Below the pieces are notes generated by a model that ran no database searches, was not told the DNA's origin, and saw only the letters and a list, made by a program, of their open reading frames with translations. Positions 33,389 to 42,352 of a stretch of DNA of 64,000 nucleotides are shown piece by piece. The position numbers were made by a program, and so were the translations under genes. Position 1 is the first letter of the stretch, and each line of letters starts with the position of its first letter. Source of the stretch: Vibrio porteresiae DSM 19223 (GTDB lineage: Bacteria; Pseudomonadota; Gammaproteobacteria; Enterobacterales; Vibrionaceae); NCBI RefSeq assembly GCF_024347055.1, contig NZ_AP024895.1:3038001-3102000 (forward strand), in the 5' to 3' direction.

Positions 33389-34576
33389 TTACTTAACAGT
33401 CACACGAGCAAATTTACGTTTGCCAACTTGGAACACATACTCGCCAGCGGTAGGTTCGTATTTAGTATCTTCCAGCTTTTCACCGTCTAGCTTAACCGCA
33501 CCTTGGCGAATCATACGCAAAGCGTCTGAGGTTGAACTTACAAGTTCAGCATCTTTAAGCAGGTTAGCGATTGCGATCCCCGCTTCAAAAGTAAATTCAG
33601 GCATTTCATCAGGCAAAGCACCTTTTTGGAAACGGTTAATAAACTCTTGTTCCGCTGCATCAGCATCTGCTTCTGAATGGAAGCGAGCAATGATCTCTTT
33701 AGCTAGCAGGATCTTAACGTCACGCGGGTTTTTACCGCTCTTAACCTCTTCTTTAAATTGAGCCACTTCTTCCAAAGGACGGAATGACAACAACTCGTAG
33801 TAACTCCACATCAGATCATCAGAGATCGACATGATCTTACCAAACATATCGCTTGGAGAATCACTCACACCAATGTAATTGTGTGCTGATTTAGACATTT
33901 TCTTCACGCCGTCTAGACCAACCAACAGTGGCATCATCAAGACAACTTGAGGTTTTTGACCGTTAGATTTCTGTAGCTCACGACCCATCAACAAGTTGAA
34001 TTTCTGGTCTGTACCACCTAGCTCAACATCACTTTCTAGCGCTACCGAATCGTAACCTTGTAGCAGTGGGTACATGAATTCATGAATCGCGATAGGTTGG
34101 CCATTTGCGTAACGTTTTTTAAAGTCATCACGCTCTAGCATGCGAGCAACCGTTTGGTTTGCTGCTAGGCGAATCATCCCTTCAGCACCAAGTTCAGAAA
34201 GCCATTCAGAGTTGAAGCGAATCTGAGTTTTAGCTGGATCAAGAATTTTGAAAACTTGTTCTTTGTAGGTCTCAGCGTTACGCAGTACATCTTCACGAGT
34301 CAAAGGAGGACGAGTAGCATTTTTACCCGTAGGGTCACCAACCATACCTGTGAAATCGCCGATAAGGAAAGTCACTTCATGGCCAAGCTCTTGAAAAGCG
34401 CGTAGCTTGTTTAGAATCACAGTATGACCAAGATGGATATCTGGTGCTGTTGGATCCGCGCCCAATTTAATGCGTAGCGGACGATTCTCTTTAAGTTTTG
34501 CAATGAGCTCGTCTTCCGGAATAAGCTCCTCAACACCACGCTTGATTTCCGCTAAAGCGGCTTCAATACTCGCCAT
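33389..34576 (-). CDS. tyrS: Tyrosyl-tRNA synthetase
   Basis: A class I synthetase charging tRNA-Tyr. The 395-residue product has the HIGH-type motif HLGHT, the KMSKS loop (KKMSKS) and a C-terminal S4 RNA-binding domain. It is shorter than E. coli TyrS (424) and belongs to the subgroup with a full KMSKS, similar to the second tyrosyl synthetase of some bacteria; I recall V. cholerae having two tyrS genes, so a paralogue may exist elsewhere. It is divergent from the M23 peptidase gene. Confidence 0.95.
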   Translation of the reverse strand: MASIEAALAEIKRGVEELIPEDELIAKLKENRPLRIKLGADPTAPDIHLGHTVILNKLRAFQELGHEVTFLIGDFTGMVGDPTGKNATRPPLTREDVLRNAETYKEQVFKILDPAKTQIRFNSEWLSELGAEGMIRLAANQTVARMLERDDFKKRYANGQPIAIHEFMYPLLQGYDSVALESDVELGGTDQKFNLLMGRELQKSNGQKPQVVLMMPLLVGLDGVKKMSKSAHNYIGVSDSPSDMFGKIMSISDDLMWSYYELLSFRPLEEVAQFKEEVKSGKNPRDVKILLAKEIIARFHSEADADAAEQEFINRFQKGALPDEMPEFTFEAGIAIANLLKDAELVSSTSDALRMIRQGAVKLDGEKLEDTKYEPTAGEYVFQVGKRKFARVTVK

Positions 34577-34704
34577 TCTTTGTTTACTCCCACAGATTTG
34601 GCAAAAATTAATATTTCGACATATTACTTGAATAGCGACTATTTTTGAAACCAGTTAGACTAACTAGTAGTGAATTTATTCAATTATTCTTGAACATCAC
34701 GAGT

Positions 34705-35997
34705 ATGCTGACAATTTTTGCCCGATTACCATGGTTACACAAAGCGCTTATTGGCCTCTTTAGCGGCTTGATAGTTGTCGCGCTGTTTTTTCTTCCGCAT
34801 CCAAAAGATCTGATGCAAGCTCCAAATCGCCTCAAGCTAGGCCAACATTATCCCTTGCAATTGAACTATGACTTATTAGTTAAAGAAGAGTCATTACCCT
34901 CATCAACGGTTTTGCAATGGAAACGAGTCACCGTGCAGTCAGGAGAAAGCAGTGCGCTATTGTTTAAGAAAGTGGGACTAACCGCTCGCGACCTCTATGT
35001 ACTCACCTCAAGTAATGATGAGATAGAGCGGCAATTGACACGATTAAAGCCCGGAGACGAACTGCTATTTGGCTTTAATGATGAACAGGATCTAGTGCAG
35101 TTACGACGTAAGATAAGCTCGTACGAATCATTTGTTGTGACTCGTTCAGATAATGGTTTTACCTCTAAGTTTGAAACGAAAGAGGTTTATTTCCAATACA
35201 ACTATGCCGAAGCCACTATTACCTCAAACTTCTGGAATGCAGCAACAGGGGCTGGTTTAACAGCCAATCAGATTATGCAATTAGCTGGCATTTTCGGTTG
35301 GGATATCGACTTTGCGTTGGATATTCGTTCCGGCGATAACTTTAAAATTTTGTACCAAGAAAAAGTAGTCGAGGGCGAAGTCACCGATCGGGGCGACATT
35401 ATTGCGGCGACCTTTACCAACCAAGGTAAAACCTTTTCAGCTATTTTGGATGATTCTTCTGGTAACTATTACGACGAAAATGGCCGCGCAATGAAAAAAG
35501 CGTTCCTACGTTCCCCTTTGGATTTTCGTCGGGTTTCCTCTAACTTCAACCCACAGCGATTGCATCCTGTGACGGGATTAATTCGTCCACACCGAGGTAC
35601 GGATTATGTTGCGCCGGTTGGCACACCGATTTGGGCGGCTGGGGATGGTACAGTTCAACAAGCTGGTTATAACCAATTTAACGGTAACTACGTCTTCATC
35701 CGCCATAGCAATACTTATGTGACCAAATATCTTCACCTACAAAGACGATTTGTCAAAACCGGTGAGAGAGTAAAACAGGGCCAAGTGATTGGTAAACTTG
35801 GCGGAACAGGTCGCGTTACTGGTCCCCATTTACACTACGAGTTTTTGGTCAATGGTGTCCATAAAAACCCGCGTACCGTTGATCTACCAATGTCGCAATC
35901 ATTAACTGGAAAAGCTCGCGATACATTTATTGCCAACGCAAAAATTCGTCTAGAAAAATTGGATCGCTACAGTGAATTGCTATTTGCAAAACAGTAA
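34705..35997 (+). CDS. shyC: M23 peptidoglycan D,D-endopeptidase (ShyC/MepM-like)
   Basis: This periplasmic zinc endopeptidase cleaves peptide cross-links to allow wall growth. The ATG at 34705 (MLTIFARLPWLHKALIG) gives 430 residues; the ORF's TTG at 34645 is less likely. An N-terminal membrane anchor (about 15-33) is followed by a LysM/OapA-like region (QSGESSALLFKKVGLTARDL), a central domain and the M23 domain with HRGTD and HLHYEF zinc/catalytic motifs. Its position beside tyrS corresponds to what I recall as V. cholerae ShyC (VC0630). It is transcribed away from tyrS and ends at a bidirectional terminator. Confidence 0.88.
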   Translation: MLTIFARLPWLHKALIGLFSGLIVVALFFLPHPKDLMQAPNRLKLGQHYPLQLNYDLLVKEESLPSSTVLQWKRVTVQSGESSALLFKKVGLTARDLYVLTSSNDEIERQLTRLKPGDELLFGFNDEQDLVQLRRKISSYESFVVTRSDNGFTSKFETKEVYFQYNYAEATITSNFWNAATGAGLTANQIMQLAGIFGWDIDFALDIRSGDNFKILYQEKVVEGEVTDRGDIIAATFTNQGKTFSAILDDSSGNYYDENGRAMKKAFLRSPLDFRRVSSNFNPQRLHPVTGLIRPHRGTDYVAPVGTPIWAAGDGTVQQAGYNQFNGNYVFIRHSNTYVTKYLHLQRRFVKTGERVKQGQVIGKLGGTGRVTGPHLHYEFLVNGVHKNPRTVDLPMSQSLTGKARDTFIANAKIRLEKLDRYSELLFAKQ

Positions 35998-36014
35998 GCC
36001 AACGGAGAGCCAAT

Positions 36015-36044
36015 AAAAAAGCAGAACCTAAGTTCTGCTTTTTT
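36015..36044. terminator. Bidirectional terminator between the M23 peptidase gene and erpA
   Basis: GCAGAAC-CTAA-GTTCTGC stem with six A residues before and six T residues after, serving both convergent genes. Confidence 0.92.
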
Positions 36045-36063
36045 CATGCGTTCAAATTGATAA

Positions 36064-36405
36064 TTACACGCTAAATGAAGCACCACAACCACACGTGGTT
36101 TTTGCATTAGGGTTGTTAACAAAAAAGCGCGAACCTTCAAGTCCTTCAGTGTAATCAACCACACCACCAATCAAGTATTGCAAACTCATTGGGTCTACAA
36201 CCAGAGTAACGCCTTCGTTAACAATAGTCATATCGCCTTCGTTAACATTTTCATCAAAGGTAAAACCGTATTGGAAACCGCTACAACCACCACCAGTGAT
36301 GTACACTCGCAGTTTTAGGGCAGGATTTTCTTCTTCCGCAATCAGCATTTTTACACGTTTAGCTGCAGCTTCAGAGAAGGATAATGGTACATTAATTTCG
36401 CTCAC
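36064..36405 (-). CDS. erpA: A-type iron-sulfur cluster insertion protein ErpA
   Basis: ErpA carries Fe-S clusters to targets such as IspG/IspH. The GTG at 36405 is chosen: it has GAGAGG seven bases upstream and gives 113 residues starting SEINVPLSF, near E. coli's 114, while the ORF's ATG at 36429 or 36420 would add residues upstream of the ribosome-binding site. The three ligand cysteines are present in GGGCSGF and TTCGCGASF. An IscR-like operator overlaps its promoter. Confidence 0.95.
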   Translation of the reverse strand: MSEINVPLSFSEAAAKRVKMLIAEEENPALKLRVYITGGGCSGFQYGFTFDENVNEGDMTIVNEGVTLVVDPMSLQYLIGGVVDYTEGLEGSRFFVNNPNAKTTCGCGASFSV

Positions 36406-36778
36406 GACGACCTCTCCCATTCGTGTCATCGCTTGGCATCTGCCTGGTCATCAAAACAAATCAGCGATGAATTATGATTCTTTGGCGATTATTATCCAAT
36501 ACCTGAGTTACGCGTTCAAGTATTAGCCCAAACTAACTTAGATATACTCTAAAAATCGTCCCAGTGTAGCGGCATCAACGCAATAGACTCGTTGACTTAC
36601 CGCAATAACATGCTTAAAAAACCCGATCTTCACATACGCAACTTAACACACAATTTAACCCTATTTTCGAGCAATTGATGCGATGATGTTAGATTTTCGG
36701 GGAAAACATTTCGCATCGAAGCAGAGAAGCGTACAATGCACCGCAAATTGGTCCAGACAATCAGAAGAGGATATATCC
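36406..36778. other. Divergent erpA/hemL control region
   Basis: This 373-base gap holds the erpA promoter with an IscR-like operator (36491-36523). On the hemL side, TACAAT (36732-36737) is a possible -10, 42 bases before the hemL ATG, with no good -35. The rest shows no ORF, repeat or RNA gene that I recognise. Confidence 0.5.
36491..36523 (-). promoter_or_regulatory. erpA promoter overlapped by an IscR type-1-like operator
   Basis: On the minus strand TTGAAC (36514-36519), a 17-base spacer and GATAAT (36491-36496) form a good sigma-70 promoter. The 25-base element 36499-36523 has arms ATACCTGA and TCAAGTAT, which match the outer eight bases on each side of the IscR type 1 consensus ATASYYGA...TCRRSTAT at all 16 positions with the right spacing. 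IscR bound here would block the -35/spacer. Confidence 0.65.
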
Positions 36779-38071
36779 ATGACCAAATCAGCCGATCTTT
36801 ACCAGAAAGCCCAGAGCAAAATCCCTGGGGGCGTAAACTCTCCTGTGCGTGCATTTAACGGTGTAGGTGGTTCACCACTTTTTATCGACCGTGCAGATGG
36901 TGCTTTTATCTTTGATGCAGATGGTAAAGCTTATATCGACTACGTTGGTTCTTGGGGTCCAATGATCCTTGGTCACAACCATGCAGCAATTCGTGAAGCG
37001 GTTATTGATGCAGCCCAGAAAGGCCTTAGCTTTGGTGCACCAACAGCACTTGAAGTTGAAATGGCTGAGTTAGTGACAGAATTAGTTCCATCGATGGAAC
37101 AAGTTCGCATGGTGAACTCCGGAACAGAAGCAACCATGAGCGCGATTCGCTTAGCTCGCGGTTACACAGGCCGTGACAAAATCATCAAATTTGAAGGTTG
37201 CTACCATGGTCACTCTGATGGTCTATTGGTAAAAGCAGGATCAGGTGCACTTACTCTAGGTCAACCTAGCTCTCCAGGTGTTCCAGCAGATTTTGCTAAA
37301 CACACTCTGACCGCTCGTTATAACGATTTAGATTCAGTACGTGCTCTGTTTGCAGCTAATAAGGGTGAGATCGCTTGTATTATCGTTGAACCAGTTGCTG
37401 GCAACATGAACTGCATTCCACCAGTAGAAGGCTTCCACCAAGGTCTACGTGAAATCTGTGACCAAGAAGGTGCTCTACTGATTTTTGACGAAGTAATGAC
37501 TGGTTTCCGTGTTGCACTCGGTGGCGCTCAAGCTTATTACAACATCAAACCTGATTTAACCACACTAGGTAAAGTCATCGGTGGCGGCATGCCTGTAGGT
37601 GCTTTCGGTGGTCGTAAAGACGTGATGCAATACATCGCTCCAACAGGTCCAGTTTATCAAGCAGGTACCCTTTCTGGTAACCCAGTAGCAATGGCTGCTG
37701 GTTACGCTTGTCTGACTCTTCTAAAAGAAGAAGGCAATGAAAAACGCCTAGATCGCAAAGCAAGAACACTCGCTGAAGGTCTAAAATCACTCGCTGATAA
37801 ACACGGTATTCCGCTATTGGTACACCAAGTCGGCGGTATGTTTGGTTTCTTCTTTACCGACCAAAAAACCGTTACCTGTTATGAAGACGTGGCTAAGTGT
37901 GATACTGAACGCTTTAAACAATTCTTCCACCTGATGTTGGAACACGGTGTTTACTTAGCGCCTTCAGCTTTTGAAGCAGGATTTATCTCGCTAGCGCACC
38001 GCTCAAGTGATATTGAAGCAACGTTAGAAGCAGCAGACCGCAGTTTTGCGCGTATGCTAAGCGGCGAATAA
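36779..38071 (+). CDS. hemL: Glutamate-1-semialdehyde 2,1-aminomutase
   Basis: HemL makes 5-aminolevulinate, the first committed tetrapyrrole precursor in the C5 pathway. ATG 36779 (MTKSADLYQKAQSKIPGGV) gives 430 residues (E. coli 426); AGAGG lies upstream. PLP is held by K265 in TTLGKVIGGGMPVGAFGG, the same residue number as in E. coli, and NSGTEATMSAIRLARG is conserved. It stands alone and ends at a terminator shared with the tiny gene on the other strand. Confidence 0.97.
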   Translation: MTKSADLYQKAQSKIPGGVNSPVRAFNGVGGSPLFIDRADGAFIFDADGKAYIDYVGSWGPMILGHNHAAIREAVIDAAQKGLSFGAPTALEVEMAELVTELVPSMEQVRMVNSGTEATMSAIRLARGYTGRDKIIKFEGCYHGHSDGLLVKAGSGALTLGQPSSPGVPADFAKHTLTARYNDLDSVRALFAANKGEIACIIVEPVAGNMNCIPPVEGFHQGLREICDQEGALLIFDEVMTGFRVALGGAQAYYNIKPDLTTLGKVIGGGMPVGAFGGRKDVMQYIAPTGPVYQAGTLSGNPVAMAAGYACLTLLKEEGNEKRLDRKARTLAEGLKSLADKHGIPLLVHQVGGMFGFFFTDQKTVTCYEDVAKCDTERFKQFFHLMLEHGVYLAPSAFEAGFISLAHRSSDIEATLEAADRSFARMLSGE

Positions 38072-38092
38072 TCGCACTTGCTAACACTTTAG

Positions 38093-38118
38093 AAAAAGCT
38101 GCCTTGGGCAGCTTTTTT
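38093..38118. terminator. Bidirectional terminator after hemL
   Basis: AAGCTGCC-TTG-GGCAGCTT stem with A and T runs on both sides. On the minus strand it follows the stop codon of the small Cys-rich gene by about 5 bases. Confidence 0.9.
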
Positions 38119-38122
38119 TATT

Positions 38123-38242
38123 TTAATGCCAGTTCACAACCACCAGCATCACGAGCACTACAACCGCAACACCTAGCCAAGGTATAGGGCGCTTATGTGT
38201 CTTCTTATCATCACAGCATTTTTTGTTGTCACAACATCCCAT
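38123..38242 (-). CDS. Small cysteine-rich single-pass membrane protein, 39 residues
   Basis: I do not recognise this family. The frame starts at ATG 38242 with AGGGA seven bases upstream and encodes 39 residues. The first 14 are MGCCDNKKCCDDKK, with two CC pairs six residues apart among Lys and Asp. A basic stretch (THKR) precedes one hydrophobic helix (about 22-36, WLGVAVVVLVMLVVV). The positive-inside rule puts the Cys-rich head in the cytoplasm, where it could bind metal or a cluster; this is a guess. The stop codon is followed at once by a strong intrinsic terminator. The ribosome-binding site, helix and terminator together make it a credible gene although very short. Confidence 0.72.
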   Translation of the reverse strand: MGCCDNKKCCDDKKTHKRPIPWLGVAVVVLVMLVVVNWH

Positions 38243-38343
38243 AGTTTTTCCCTTTTATTGCTTAGTGGCGAAATTAACCTCATTATATACCCAAGTTGCG
38301 TTGCCGGCATGTCGCTGGTCATTTTCATCAAACACGGAATAAC

Positions 38344-39432
38344 ATGGCTGCAGATAAACAAAAAATTGGCTCAAGTCATTGGGTTTTAATCATCGCTCTC
38401 CTCGCCTCCGCGATCGCCTGCTATTTACTGATTGAGCCTTACGTCAATTCTATTGTGATGGCGTTTATTATCTCGTTACTGATGTTTCCTGTGCATGGTT
38501 GGATTTGTAAAAAAATGCCTAACCATCCCAATATATCAGCACTGCTTTCCTGCTTAATTCTAACGGTGATTGTCGTTATCCCATTAACGACTGTGTTTGG
38601 TGCTATCGTTCAACAAGGGTCAAAGTTTTCTCAGAACCTTTATCATTGGGTCACCAATGGCGGCATCGATACCTTTTTCAATCATCCATTAGTCGTCAAA
38701 GCGCTCGATTTTTCAAACCGTTATCTTCCTTTTGATACGCTAACACCACAAGAAGTCGGCGATAAAATCGCAAAATTCTCGACTACATTTGGTACCAAGC
38801 TAGTGGGCATCAGCGCTAAAGTCTTGGGCGATGCAACCAACTTTATTATGGACTTTTTCCTCATGCTGTTCGTGCTGTTCTTCCTACTACGCGATCATGA
38901 AAAAGTCATCAACACCTTAAGACATATCATTCCCCTCTCTCGTAGCCAAGAGGACAAACTCTTAGAAGAGATTGAACAAGTGTCTAAATCTGCCGTGATG
39001 GGATCATTTCTGACTGCCATCGCTCAAGGTATTGCTGGCGGGATTGGTATGGGAATTGCCGGTTTCCCAGGGCTTTTCTGGGGCACCATGATGGGCTTTA
39101 CCTCATTCATTCCGGTTGTTGGAACCGCTCTTATTTGGTTGCCCGCAACGCTTTATTTGCTAGCGATAGGCGATATTAATTGGGCCATTTTCTTAGGCAT
39201 CTGGAGTGTGGCAATCGTCGGCTCCATAGATAACCTTCTACGTCCTTTCTTAATGCAAGGCAGCGCGGGGATGAATACGCTAATGATCTTCTTCGCCCTA
39301 CTGGGCGGCATTCAACTATTTGGCCTCATTGGACTGATATACGGCCCATTGATCTTTGCCATTACCGTAGTGCTATTCAAAATGTATGAGGAAGAGTTCA
39401 AAAACTTTCTTAATTGGCAAGATAAAAACTAG
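38344..39432 (+). CDS. AI-2E family permease (YdiK/PerM-like)
   Basis: A 362-residue polytopic inner-membrane protein of the AI-2E (UPF0118) family, whose members are variously linked to autoinducer export or Na+/H+ exchange; its own substrate is unknown. About seven to eight hydrophobic segments are visible, with the family pattern GFPGLFWGTMMGFTSFIPVV and LRPFLMQGSAGMNTL. ATG 38344 (MAADKQKIGSSHWV) is chosen over 38296 because GGA lies seven bases before it and the extension is unlike the family. It is 97 bases before rsmC, with a terminator between. Confidence 0.88.
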   Translation: MAADKQKIGSSHWVLIIALLASAIACYLLIEPYVNSIVMAFIISLLMFPVHGWICKKMPNHPNISALLSCLILTVIVVIPLTTVFGAIVQQGSKFSQNLYHWVTNGGIDTFFNHPLVVKALDFSNRYLPFDTLTPQEVGDKIAKFSTTFGTKLVGISAKVLGDATNFIMDFFLMLFVLFFLLRDHEKVINTLRHIIPLSRSQEDKLLEEIEQVSKSAVMGSFLTAIAQGIAGGIGMGIAGFPGLFWGTMMGFTSFIPVVGTALIWLPATLYLLAIGDINWAIFLGIWSVAIVGSIDNLLRPFLMQGSAGMNTLMIFFALLGGIQLFGLIGLIYGPLIFAITVVLFKMYEEEFKNFLNWQDKN

Positions 39433-39435
39433 TCG

Positions 39436-39459
39436 AAGGGAGCATCAAGCTCCCTTTTC
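39436..39459 (+). terminator. Intrinsic terminator after the AI-2E permease gene
   Basis: AAGGGAGC-ATCAA-GCTCCCTT stem followed by a short T-run, directly past the stop codon. Confidence 0.8.
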
Positions 39460-39531
39460 TCTTGCCAAACACTTCAAGCTTGCTTCGCTTTGTGCGAGAA
39501 TCTCGCGCCTCACAACTGATTCGGAATAACC

Positions 39532-40560
39532 ATGTCAACATTCACAGCCCCAAGCCAAATTGCCGAGCGTCAACTGGAATACTTTGCAGGGAAACGCGTA
39601 CTCATCGCAGGCGAAGCAGAAGATCTTTTCCCGCTCGAATTGGCCAAACACTGTGAATCGGTAGAGATCTTTACCACTCACTATGGTTATTATCGCCAAT
39701 GGCAAAATAAAGATCATATTCGTTGTTACTTCGATGCCGAGCTAACCGCAGAGACATCTGCGGATATGATCTTGCTTTACTGGCCAAAAGCGAAGCAAGA
39801 AGCAGAATATCTACTGAACATGCTATTGGCTAAATTGGGTCAAGGTACAGAGATCGTTGTTATTGGCGAAAACCGCTCCGGCGTAAAAAGCATCGAAAAG
39901 ATGTTTGCCACTTTCGGTCCGATCAATAAATACGACTCTGCCCGCCGTTGCTCATTCTATTGGGGACAATGCATCAACCAACCACAACCTTTCAATTTGG
40001 AAGCGTGGTTTAAGTCCTATCAAGTCACTTACCAAGAGCGGGAATTAACCATCTGCAGTCTTCCGGGCGTATTTAGCCATGGTGAGTTTGATATTGGTAG
40101 TCGCTTACTTTTAGAGACGTTACCTAAATTAAAAGGTAAGGTTTTGGATTTTGGCTGTGGTGCCGGAGTGATTGGTTCTGTAATGGCAAGCCTTAATCCT
40201 GCGATCGAATTGTCCATGTGTGATATTAGTGCCTTAGCGATTCGTTCCTCACAAGAAACCCTAAAAGCCAATGGTTTGACTGGCCATGTGTTTGCTTCAG
40301 ATGTGTTTTCTGATATTACCGAGCAGTATCGTTTCCTGGTTACTAATCCACCGTTTCATTCCGGTTTGGATACCAGTTATAACGCGACAGAAACGCTGCT
40401 TGCGCAAGCACCACAAGCGCTAAGCAGAGAAGGCGAACTCTTTGTGGTTGCCAACAGTTTCTTAAAATATCCACCGATTATCGAGCGTAGTTTTGGGCAC
40501 TGTGATGTCCCGGCAAAAACGTCCAAATTTACTATTTATCATGCAGTAAAAAATCTCTAA
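39532..40560 (+). CDS. rsmC: 16S rRNA m2G1207 methyltransferase
   Basis: RsmC methylates G1207 of 16S rRNA in the 30S subunit using SAM. The 342-residue product (E. coli 343) has the double-domain layout; the catalytic C-terminal half carries the SAM motif VLDFGCGAGVIGSVMA and the catalytic motif NPPFHSG. In E. coli rsmC is next to holD, whereas here it is separate and monocistronic. Confidence 0.95.
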   Translation: MSTFTAPSQIAERQLEYFAGKRVLIAGEAEDLFPLELAKHCESVEIFTTHYGYYRQWQNKDHIRCYFDAELTAETSADMILLYWPKAKQEAEYLLNMLLAKLGQGTEIVVIGENRSGVKSIEKMFATFGPINKYDSARRCSFYWGQCINQPQPFNLEAWFKSYQVTYQERELTICSLPGVFSHGEFDIGSRLLLETLPKLKGKVLDFGCGAGVIGSVMASLNPAIELSMCDISALAIRSSQETLKANGLTGHVFASDVFSDITEQYRFLVTNPPFHSGLDTSYNATETLLAQAPQALSREGELFVVANSFLKYPPIIERSFGHCDVPAKTSKFTIYHAVKNL

Positions 40561-40583
40561 TTTTTCACTTTGCTTGAGAAATA

Positions 40584-40610
40584 AAAAAACCTGCCAACTG
40601 GCAGGTTTTT
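40584..40610. terminator. Bidirectional terminator between rsmC and amtB
   Basis: AAAACCTGCC-AACT-GGCAGGTTTT stem with flanking A and T runs between convergent stops. Confidence 0.9.
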
Positions 40611-40647
40611 ACTTATCAATTCAAAGAACAATAAGTTCAGAGAAACA

Positions 40648-41877
40648 TTACTTCACAGTAACAAACTCAGGGTAAGCATCAACACCACAATCGTGCATGT
40701 CCATACCTTCCATCTCTTCTTCTTCAGAGACACGGATACCCATAGTTGCTTTAAGAATTGACCAAACGATTAGGCTAGCAATAAATACCCAAGCGAAAAT
40801 CACAACAGCACCTAGAATTTGTGAACCAAATGAAGCATCTGCATTACTTACAGGAACAGCCAGTAGACCAAATAGACCACACACGCCGTGAACAGAGATA
40901 GCACCTACTGGATCATCGATTTTCAGTTTATCTAGCATGATGATAGAGAATACAACAATCACACCAGCAACCGCACCAACCGCTACCGACATCATTGGTG
41001 ATGGTGACAGTGGGTCAGCAGTAATCGCAACCAAACCAGCTAGAGCACCGTTAAGAATCATGGTTAGGTCAGCTTTACCCCAAGTGGTTTTACACACAAG
41101 CATTGCTGCAATTGAACCAGCAGCAGCGGCTGCGTTAGTGTTTAGGAAGATTTTGCCTACAGCAGTCGCGTTCTCAAAGTTTGATAGAGCAAGTTGAGAA
41201 CCACCGTTAAATCCAAACCAACCGAACCACAGAATAAATGTACCTAATGTAGCAAGTGGCATGTTTGACCCAGGGATTGGGTAAACTTCACCATTTTTAC
41301 CGTATTTGCCTTTACGAGCACCTAGCAGTAGCACACCCGCTAAAGCAGCTGCAGCACCAGCCATGTGCACGATACCAGAACCAGCGAAATCGCTGAAACC
41401 AGCAGCTGACAAGAAGCCACCACCCCATGTCCAGAAACCTTCCATTGGGTAGATGAAACCAGTCAAAACGACAGAGAAAATGAGGAAAGCCCACAGTTTC
41501 ATACGTTCAGCAACAGCACCAGAAACAACTGACATTGATGTGGCTACGAACACAACTTGGAAGAAAAAGTCAGATTCGAGTGAGTGTTCAGCGCCTTCAG
41601 CTTGACCACCGATAAGTGATCCGAAAGAAGGTAACCAACCACCACTAGTGTTATCAACATACATGATGTTGTAACCCACAATAAGGTACATGGTGCACGC
41701 GATAGCGTACAACACAAAGTTTTTCGTCAGAATCTCCGTGGTGTTTTTTGAACGCACTAAACCTGCTTCAAGCATCGCAAAACCTGCTGCCATCCACATA
41801 ACCAGTGCGCCGGAAATTAAGAAAAAGAAAGTATCCAGTGCATAACGTAACTCAGTTACGGTAACTGACAGTTCCAT
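40648..41877 (-). CDS. amtB: Ammonium transporter AmtB
   Basis: AmtB is a trimeric inner-membrane ammonia channel whose activity is blocked by GlnK. The 409-residue product has about eleven membrane segments, with MWMAAGFAMLEAGLVRSKN near the N-terminus and the ammonium family signature DFAGSGIVHMAGAAAALAG. No clear cleavable signal peptide is evident, unlike E. coli AmtB. It lies 29 bases after glnK in one operon under a sigma-54 promoter. Confidence 0.96.
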   Translation of the reverse strand: MELSVTVTELRYALDTFFFLISGALVMWMAAGFAMLEAGLVRSKNTTEILTKNFVLYAIACTMYLIVGYNIMYVDNTSGGWLPSFGSLIGGQAEGAEHSLESDFFFQVVFVATSMSVVSGAVAERMKLWAFLIFSVVLTGFIYPMEGFWTWGGGFLSAAGFSDFAGSGIVHMAGAAAALAGVLLLGARKGKYGKNGEVYPIPGSNMPLATLGTFILWFGWFGFNGGSQLALSNFENATAVGKIFLNTNAAAAAGSIAAMLVCKTTWGKADLTMILNGALAGLVAITADPLSPSPMMSVAVGAVAGVIVVFSIIMLDKLKIDDPVGAISVHGVCGLFGLLAVPVSNADASFGSQILGAVVIFAWVFIASLIVWSILKATMGIRVSEEEEMEGMDMHDCGVDAYPEFVTVK

Positions 41878-41906
41878 ATAAGCTTCTCCGTCCTAGAAAA
41901 AGTTGA

Positions 41907-42245
41907 TTAAAGGGCTTCGGTGTCCGTCTCGCCAGTGCGAATACGAACAGCGTGGCTCAAATCATAAACAAATATTTTGCCGTCACCGATCTTGCCGGTG
42001 TGAGCAGCTTTGATGATCGCTTCTACAACGCGATCGACGTTTTCTGCCTGTGTGGCAATTTCAATTTTTACCTTAGGTAAGAAGTCCACTTGGTACTCCG
42101 CACCACGGTAAAGCTCTGTATGACCTTTTTGACGACCAAAGCCTTTCACTTCAGATACCGTCATACCTTCGATGCCCACATCAGCTAGCGCTTCGCGTAC
42201 ATCGTCCAATTTAAATGGTTTGATGATTGCATTAATCAGTTTCAT
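41907..42245 (-). CDS. glnK: Nitrogen regulatory PII protein GlnK
   Basis: A PII signal protein that reports nitrogen status and plugs AmtB. The product is 112 residues, the family length, with the T-loop tyrosine Y51 (GHTELYRGAEY) that is uridylylated and the C-terminal signature GKIFVYDLSHAVRIRTGE. Linkage to amtB and a sigma-54 promoter favour GlnK over GlnB. Confidence 0.95.
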   Translation of the reverse strand: MKLINAIIKPFKLDDVREALADVGIEGMTVSEVKGFGRQKGHTELYRGAEYQVDFLPKVKIEIATQAENVDRVVEAIIKAAHTGKIGDGKIFVYDLSHAVRIRTGETDTEAL

Positions 42246-42289
42246 CGCGTCCTCTCCAAAAAGCTGTCTTCCACTAACAACCTTTTCAA

Positions 42290-42306
42290 TCCAAGGTACG
42301 TGCCAA
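42290..42306 (-). promoter_or_regulatory. Sigma-54 promoter of glnK-amtB
   Basis: On the minus strand TTGGCACG-N4-TTGGA matches the -24/-12 consensus TTGGCACG-N4-TTGCA at all but one base. It predicts a start near 42280 and a leader of about 35 nt, as expected for an NtrC-activated operon. Confidence 0.8.
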
Positions 42307-42352
42307 CTTTTTAACTATCTGATATATATAGAAATAAAAAACTTTCTCGCCA

